Below are positions 28,969-32,504 of a stretch of 32,504 nt of DNA, in pieces. Below the pieces are notes generated by a model that did no database searches, was not told the DNA's origin, and saw only the letters and a program-made list of their open reading frames with translations. The position numbers were made by a program, and so were the translations under genes. Position 1 is the first letter of the stretch. Each line of letters opens with the position of its first letter. Source of the DNA: SIG452 sp045540295 (GTDB lineage Bacteria > Bacillota > Clostridia > UMGS1840); NCBI GenBank assembly GCA_045540295.1, contig JAZQGY010000035.1, forward strand, positions 1 through 32,504. Reading direction: 5' to 3'.

Positions 28969-30542
28969 TTTTTTTAGTAAAGGATATCAAACTTCCCGTG
29001 TCCTATACGGATGAGGAAGCCATTTCCTTTTTCAAAAATACCTACTTTCCCAAAGGAAAAGTATCCATTTATAAAAAATCGGTAGATGCCCGCAAAAAAG
29101 AGGACATCTGTTTCGTATATACCTTTTTGGTGGAAGAAGCTGGCAAAGAACAAAAAATCCCGCCAAAACTTAGAAAGAAAACCGTCCCTTACCAAGAGAA
29201 AAAGCTTACTGTTTTATTTGGAAGCAAAGAGCTTTCTCACCGCCCTGTAGTGGTGGGAGCAGGTCCGGGCGGTCTTTTTTGTGCCTATTTACTGGCAAAA
29301 AACGGCTACGCTCCCCTTGTGTTGGAGCGGGGGGAACCCATCGATGAACGGGTTAAAACCGTGGACGGATTTTTCAGTGGAAAGCCCTTAAACAAAGAAT
29401 CCAATGTGCAGTTTGGCGAAGGTGGTGCAGGTGCCTTTTCGGATGGAAAGCTGACTACCCGTATCAATGACCCCTTATCGGCAGAGGTGGTGCGAGTGCT
29501 TTCCGAACATAGCGAGTTACCCCATCTTTGCTATCAGGCAAAGCCTCATATCGGAACGGATAAGCTTCGAACCTGCGTGAAAAGCTTACGGGAAGAAATC
29601 ATCCGTTTGGGCGGTTTCTTTCAATTTCGCTCCCGTTTAACGGATATGGAACTAAAAAACGGAGCAATCACCTCCGTAACGGTCAATGATACCGAAAAGA
29701 TCCCTGCCTCCGTGGTGGTATTGGCAACAGGACATAGCGCCAAAGATGTTTACGCTCTACTCAATCAAAAGGAAATTCCTTTATCAAAAAAACCGTTTTC
29801 TGTGGGTGCCAGAGTGGAGCATCACCGCCGGGTGATTGATAAAATTCAGTACGGCTCTTTTGCCGGGCATCCCAATTTAGGTGCGGCAGACTATCAGCTG
29901 TTTCATCACGCATCAAACGGTCATACGGCGTACAGCTTTTGTATGTGTCCCGGCGGCGTAGTGGTACCCAGCCAGTCGGAGGAGGAATCCATTTTAGTCA
30001 ACGGCATGAGCTATCTTGCCCGTGACGGCAAAAACTCCAATTCCGCCCTTTGCGTGTCGGTATCTCCCGAAGATTTGGGGGACGGACTCTTTGGCGGTCT
30101 TCAGTTTATTGAAAATTTGGAGCAAACGGCGTACCGTATGGCAGGTTCCAACAATCGGGCCCCCTTTGCCACTTCCTTTGATTTTACAGGGGTAAAACCC
30201 CGTTTGGCATATCCTGAACCCACCTATTCCTTGGGTGTTACAGAAGTTTCTTTTGAAAAGCTCTTTCCCGCTTTTGTGACGGAGTCACTAAAAGAAGGGC
30301 TCTTTGCCTTCGAGAAAAAAATGCCCGGTTTTTTGGCAGAAGGATGCGTGTTCACAGGAGTAGAAACAAGAACCTCCTCCCCCCTTCGCATCAATCGGAA
30401 TGAGGAGCTTCAGTCCGACGGAGCAAAAGGCTTATACCCTTGCGGGGAAGGTGCAGGCTATGCCGGAGGCATTGTGTCTGCCGGGGTAGACGGTTTAAAA
30501 ATTGCCTTAAAAATTATGGAATCTTTTAAACCTCTTGTTTAG
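28965..30542 (+). CDS. FAD-dependent oxidoreductase (COG2509-like)
   Basis: A 525-residue flavoprotein. After about 90 N-terminal residues comes the dinucleotide-binding loop GAGPGG (98-103), then NVQFGEGGAGAFSDGKLTTR, a second FAD segment VVVLATGHSAKDVY, and the C-terminal YPCGEGAGYAGGIVSAGVDGLK, all typical of the uncharacterised FAD-dependent dehydrogenase group common in Clostridia. Start 28965 (GGAGGA upstream) overlaps the tadA stop by ATGA; the frame from 28935 is an extension inside tadA. Third gene of the U32-tadA unit. Substrate unknown. Confidence 0.9.
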   Translation: MIFLVKDIKLPVSYTDEEAISFFKNTYFPKGKVSIYKKSVDARKKEDICFVYTFLVEEAGKEQKIPPKLRKKTVPYQEKKLTVLFGSKELSHRPVVVGAGPGGLFCAYLLAKNGYAPLVLERGEPIDERVKTVDGFFSGKPLNKESNVQFGEGGAGAFSDGKLTTRINDPLSAEVVRVLSEHSELPHLCYQAKPHIGTDKLRTCVKSLREEIIRLGGFFQFRSRLTDMELKNGAITSVTVNDTEKIPASVVVLATGHSAKDVYALLNQKEIPLSKKPFSVGARVEHHRRVIDKIQYGSFAGHPNLGAADYQLFHHASNGHTAYSFCMCPGGVVVPSQSEEESILVNGMSYLARDGKNSNSALCVSVSPEDLGDGLFGGLQFIENLEQTAYRMAGSNNRAPFATSFDFTGVKPRLAYPEPTYSLGVTEVSFEKLFPAFVTESLKEGLFAFEKKMPGFLAEGCVFTGVETRTSSPLRINRNEELQSDGAKGLYPCGEGAGYAGGIVSAGVDGLKIALKIMESFKPLV

Positions 30543-30573
30543 TTTTTAGTATTTTTTAGTATTTTTTAGTATT
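30541..30573 (+). repeat. Tandem 10-bp repeat
   Basis: Just over three units of ATTTTTTAGT directly after the TAG stop of the FAD gene and upstream of the EamA start. It is A/T-only apart from the G and could hold or tune a promoter. Confidence 0.7.
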
Positions 30574-30599
30574 TATTTTAAGATAGGTCTATTGAAACA

Positions 30600-31466
30600 A
30601 TGAAATCCTTATCAACTCTTATGATTATTTTAGGTGCCGTGTTTTGGGGGATTATCGGACTGTTTGTGAAACACTTAACTCCCTACGGCTTCACCTCGGC
30701 AGAGCTGGTGGCACTGCGATCGCTGATTACGGCGGTGGGACTGGTTATTTTACTTCTCATCACCAATCCGAAATACTTGAAAATCAAAATACGGCATTTG
30801 TGGTACTTTATCGGTACAGGACTCTTTAGCTTTGTGTTCTTTAACCTCTGCTATTTTGAGGCGATGAAGGAATCCTCCCTTTCGGTGGCGGCAATTCTTT
30901 TATACACAGCTCCCTTCTTTGTAATGGGAATGTCCTGCCTGTTTTTTCGGGAAAAAATTACCCGTGGAAAGCTTTTGGCACTCATCTTAGCTTTTTTAGG
31001 ATGTGTGGCGGTATCCGGTGTATTGGACGGCGGAGGAAGCATTTCACCTCAAGGTCTTCTCTGGGGTCTTGGCGCAGGATTCGGTTATGCCCTCTACTCC
31101 ATATTTGCCAAATTTGCTCTGCAAAAGTATGACACCTTAACCGTCATCACCTACACTTTTTTAGTTGCCACGGTAGGTTCATTTTTTTTGATTACACCCT
31201 CCCATACGGTAGAAGTGTTACAAACGAATCCCCAAAGTATTTGGCTTCTTCTGATATACGGCATTGTGACAGGAGCCGCCGCCTATTATTGCTACACCAA
31301 AGGATTGGAGCATACTCCCCCCGCCAAAGCATCGGTGATTGCTACAGCGGAGCCGGTGGTTGCCACCTTATGCGGTGCGTTTTTCTTTGGGGAAATTCCC
31401 ACGGTGTTTGGATTTTTCGGAATCTTTCTGGTAATTTTTGCGGTGCTGTATCTGCAAAGGCAATAA
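30600..31466 (+). CDS. EamA-family (DMT) transporter
   Basis: A 288-residue protein with ten membrane helices in two EamA halves (ILGAVFWGIIGLFVKHL at the start; GLEHTPPAKASVIATAEPVVATL near the end, the typical EamA second-half motif). It probably exports or imports a small metabolite. Only a weak AGG-type ribosome site is seen before the ATG. It follows the tandem repeat and may have its own promoter there. It is not closely similar to the EamA protein at 12514. Confidence 0.88.
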   Translation: MKSLSTLMIILGAVFWGIIGLFVKHLTPYGFTSAELVALRSLITAVGLVILLLITNPKYLKIKIRHLWYFIGTGLFSFVFFNLCYFEAMKESSLSVAAILLYTAPFFVMGMSCLFFREKITRGKLLALILAFLGCVAVSGVLDGGGSISPQGLLWGLGAGFGYALYSIFAKFALQKYDTLTVITYTFLVATVGSFFLITPSHTVEVLQTNPQSIWLLLIYGIVTGAAAYYCYTKGLEHTPPAKASVIATAEPVVATLCGAFFFGEIPTVFGFFGIFLVIFAVLYLQRQ

Positions 31467-31467
31467 T

Positions 31468-31494
31468 GTGGGGAAGCACCTGTGTGTGCTTCCA
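31468..31494 (+). other. Hairpin after the EamA gene
   Basis: GTGGGGAAGCAC pairs with GTGCTTCCAC around one bulge. There is no U-tail. Probably a 3'-end stabiliser preceding the terminator at 31540. Confidence 0.5.
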
Positions 31495-31539
31495 CAAAAC
31501 GGCACATAAGTCGTTTTCTCCAATTTCTCTCATAATAAA

Positions 31540-31580
31540 AAAGACGAAATTCTAATCAAAGAATTTCGTCTTTCTTTTTT
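31540..31580. terminator. Bidirectional terminator between EamA and fucI
   Basis: 13-bp stem AAAGACGAAATTC/GAATTTCGTCTTT (31540-31552 with 31561-31573), 8-nt loop, T-run on both strands. The same stem as at 1542, with a different loop. Confidence 0.9.
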
Positions 31581-31589
31581 TACTATCTA

Positions 31590-31715
31590 AGGTGCAGAAA
31601 AACGGATGCAGAATTCGGAAATCGAAAGAAAACCAACGGTTTTCTCCTCCCGAAGTCGTACTTGGTTGTACGACGAGCGGTGAGATTCACGGATTATGCG
31701 CAATTTTTCAAGCCT
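31590..31715 (+). repeat. Dispersed structured element, copy F
   Basis: A 126-bp element closest to copy B. Terminal stem AGG and GAAAAA with TTTTTC and CCT. Arm 1 is AGAAAACC/GGTTTTCT with loop AAC (31627-31645). Arm 2 is GTCGTAC/GTACGAC (31655-31661 with 31668-31674). The joins CCGAAG and CGAGCGGTGAGATT are conserved. TA flanks both sides, and the right end overlaps the TAG stop of fucI. Confidence 0.88.
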
Positions 31716-32504
31716 ATTTATACAAAGGTCCGTAGGTCTGGCATGCACGATAATCCTGACCTTCTTTATCCATACCAAATGCATTCCAAGCAGCAGGACG
31801 GTAGATGTCTTCTTCGGGTACGTTGTGCATACATACGGGAATTCTTAACATAGAGCACATGGTGATTAAGTCTGCACCGATATGGCCGTAAGAAATTGCG
31901 CCGTGGTTTGCACCCCAGTTCATCATCACTTCGTAAGCAGATTTGAAGGGAGAACCTTCCTTACCGTCACATCTGGGTGCGAACCAAGTGCAGGGCCAGG
32001 TGGGATTGGTACGTTCCATTAACGTATCGTTTACTTCTTTGGGCAGATTTACGGTCCATCCTTCTGCAATCTGCAAAACGGGGCCTAAGCCTTTTACCAG
32101 ATTCAGACGAATCATGGTTACGGGCATTTCAGCATAAGTGTCAAAATGGCTGGAGAAGCCGCCGCCACGGAAGTTATCAAAGCCCGCTTCGCACCAAACG
32201 GTTGCGTCCGTCATTTTCTTGATATCTTCGTCGGTTACTTCCCACCACTTCTTCATAATGGCGTTGCCGTTCTCGTCCGTACATTCTCCACAGGCGTCAA
32301 GACAAGCCGCTCCCGAATTGAGCAGATGGATAATTCCTCCGTTTTCCTTTGCCTTGCCCTCAAGCTCGTAATCGGTCACTCTCTTTACCGCCTCGGGCGA
32401 CCAGTAGGTGCGCACGTCCGCAAAGATCTGTGCGCGGTGTGTGAGCAGTCTCATAAAGAGCATGCCGAGACCGTTCAGAATATCGTTTTCGGTGGCAAGC
32501 GTAT
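31714..32504 (-). CDS. fucI: L-fucose isomerase, C-terminal part (partial)
   Basis: Cytoplasmic Mn2+-dependent aldose-ketose isomerase converting L-fucose to L-fuculose, the first step of fucose catabolism. The frame runs off the right edge; about 262 of roughly 590 residues are seen. All three metal ligands are present at the spacing known from E. coli FucI: Glu in ATEND (near the edge), Asp in AQIFADVRTYW 24 residues later, and His in WGANHG. The end EGQDYRACQTYGPLYK is almost identical to the family. The TAG stop overlaps the structured element. No other fuc gene is visible in the window. Confidence 0.96.
   Translation of the reverse strand, partial: TLATENDILNGLGMLFMRLLTHRAQIFADVRTYWSPEAVKRVTDYELEGKAKENGGIIHLLNSGAACLDACGECTDENGNAIMKKWWEVTDEDIKKMTDATVWCEAGFDNFRGGGFSSHFDTYAEMPVTMIRLNLVKGLGPVLQIAEGWTVNLPKEVNDTLMERTNPTWPCTWFAPRCDGKEGSPFKSAYEVMMNWGANHGAISYGHIGADLITMCSMLRIPVCMHNVPEEDIYRPAAWNAFGMDKEGQDYRACQTYGPLYK

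Overview
The window is about 32.5 kb of bacterial chromosome from a Gram-positive member of the Bacillota, most likely an uncultured gut Clostridia. The signs are AAGGAG-type ribosome binding sites, TTGACA-17-TATAAT promoters, short U-tailed terminators, S-layer-homology and dockerin surface proteins, the clostridial form of GlyRS, and L-fucose isomerase. It is mostly ordinary housekeeping and transport sequence. No phage, insertion-sequence transposase, CRISPR array or defence locus is visible.

Layout, left to right. The C-terminal half of uvrA (2-1417) faces a putative GT-C type membrane glycosyltransferase and a cysteine-synthase-family gene on the minus strand. Then come a TRIC-family channel, a TetR regulator, and a two-gene surface operon (5851-10667). 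In that operon one protein has beta-helix, cohesin-like and dockerin domains, and the other has cohesin-like, InlB/Flg_new and SLH domains. A CDF metal exporter, a second TetR regulator, tRNA-Val(GAC), an EamA transporter and an NhaC-type antiporter with an unusual Cys-rich N-terminus follow. Next are an orphan efflux-adaptor-like protein, an M20 amidohydrolase, murC, a degenerate M42-peptidase-like protein, a DUF4080-type radical SAM protein, rsmE, a small membrane protein, glyS, another small membrane protein, thiI, a U32 peptidase, tadA, an FAD oxidoreductase, a second EamA transporter, and the C-terminal part of fucI (minus strand, cut by the right edge).

The most unusual feature lies between the genes. 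Five copies of a 101-138 bp structured intergenic element, plus a 55 bp internally deleted copy, occur at 1416-1516, 1592-1729, 21343-21459, 26257-26311, 26328-26446 and 31590-31715. Full copies have a long imperfect outer stem carrying two inner hairpins. The stem sequences differ between copies, with many compensatory changes, while the single-stranded joins are conserved. Four copies lie on or within about 10 nt of a gene's TAG stop codon, in a window where most genes end in TAA or TGA. This fits a MITE-like element that inserts at TA, or a selected 3'-UTR structure.

Other points of interest are the possible cohesin/dockerin pairing within the surface operon, the four CXXC motifs (DnaJ-like) at the N-terminus of the NhaC antiporter, and the M42-like protein that has lost metal ligands next to murC. 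Assignments rest on reading the translated sequences and recalled family motifs; no database search or folding program was run.
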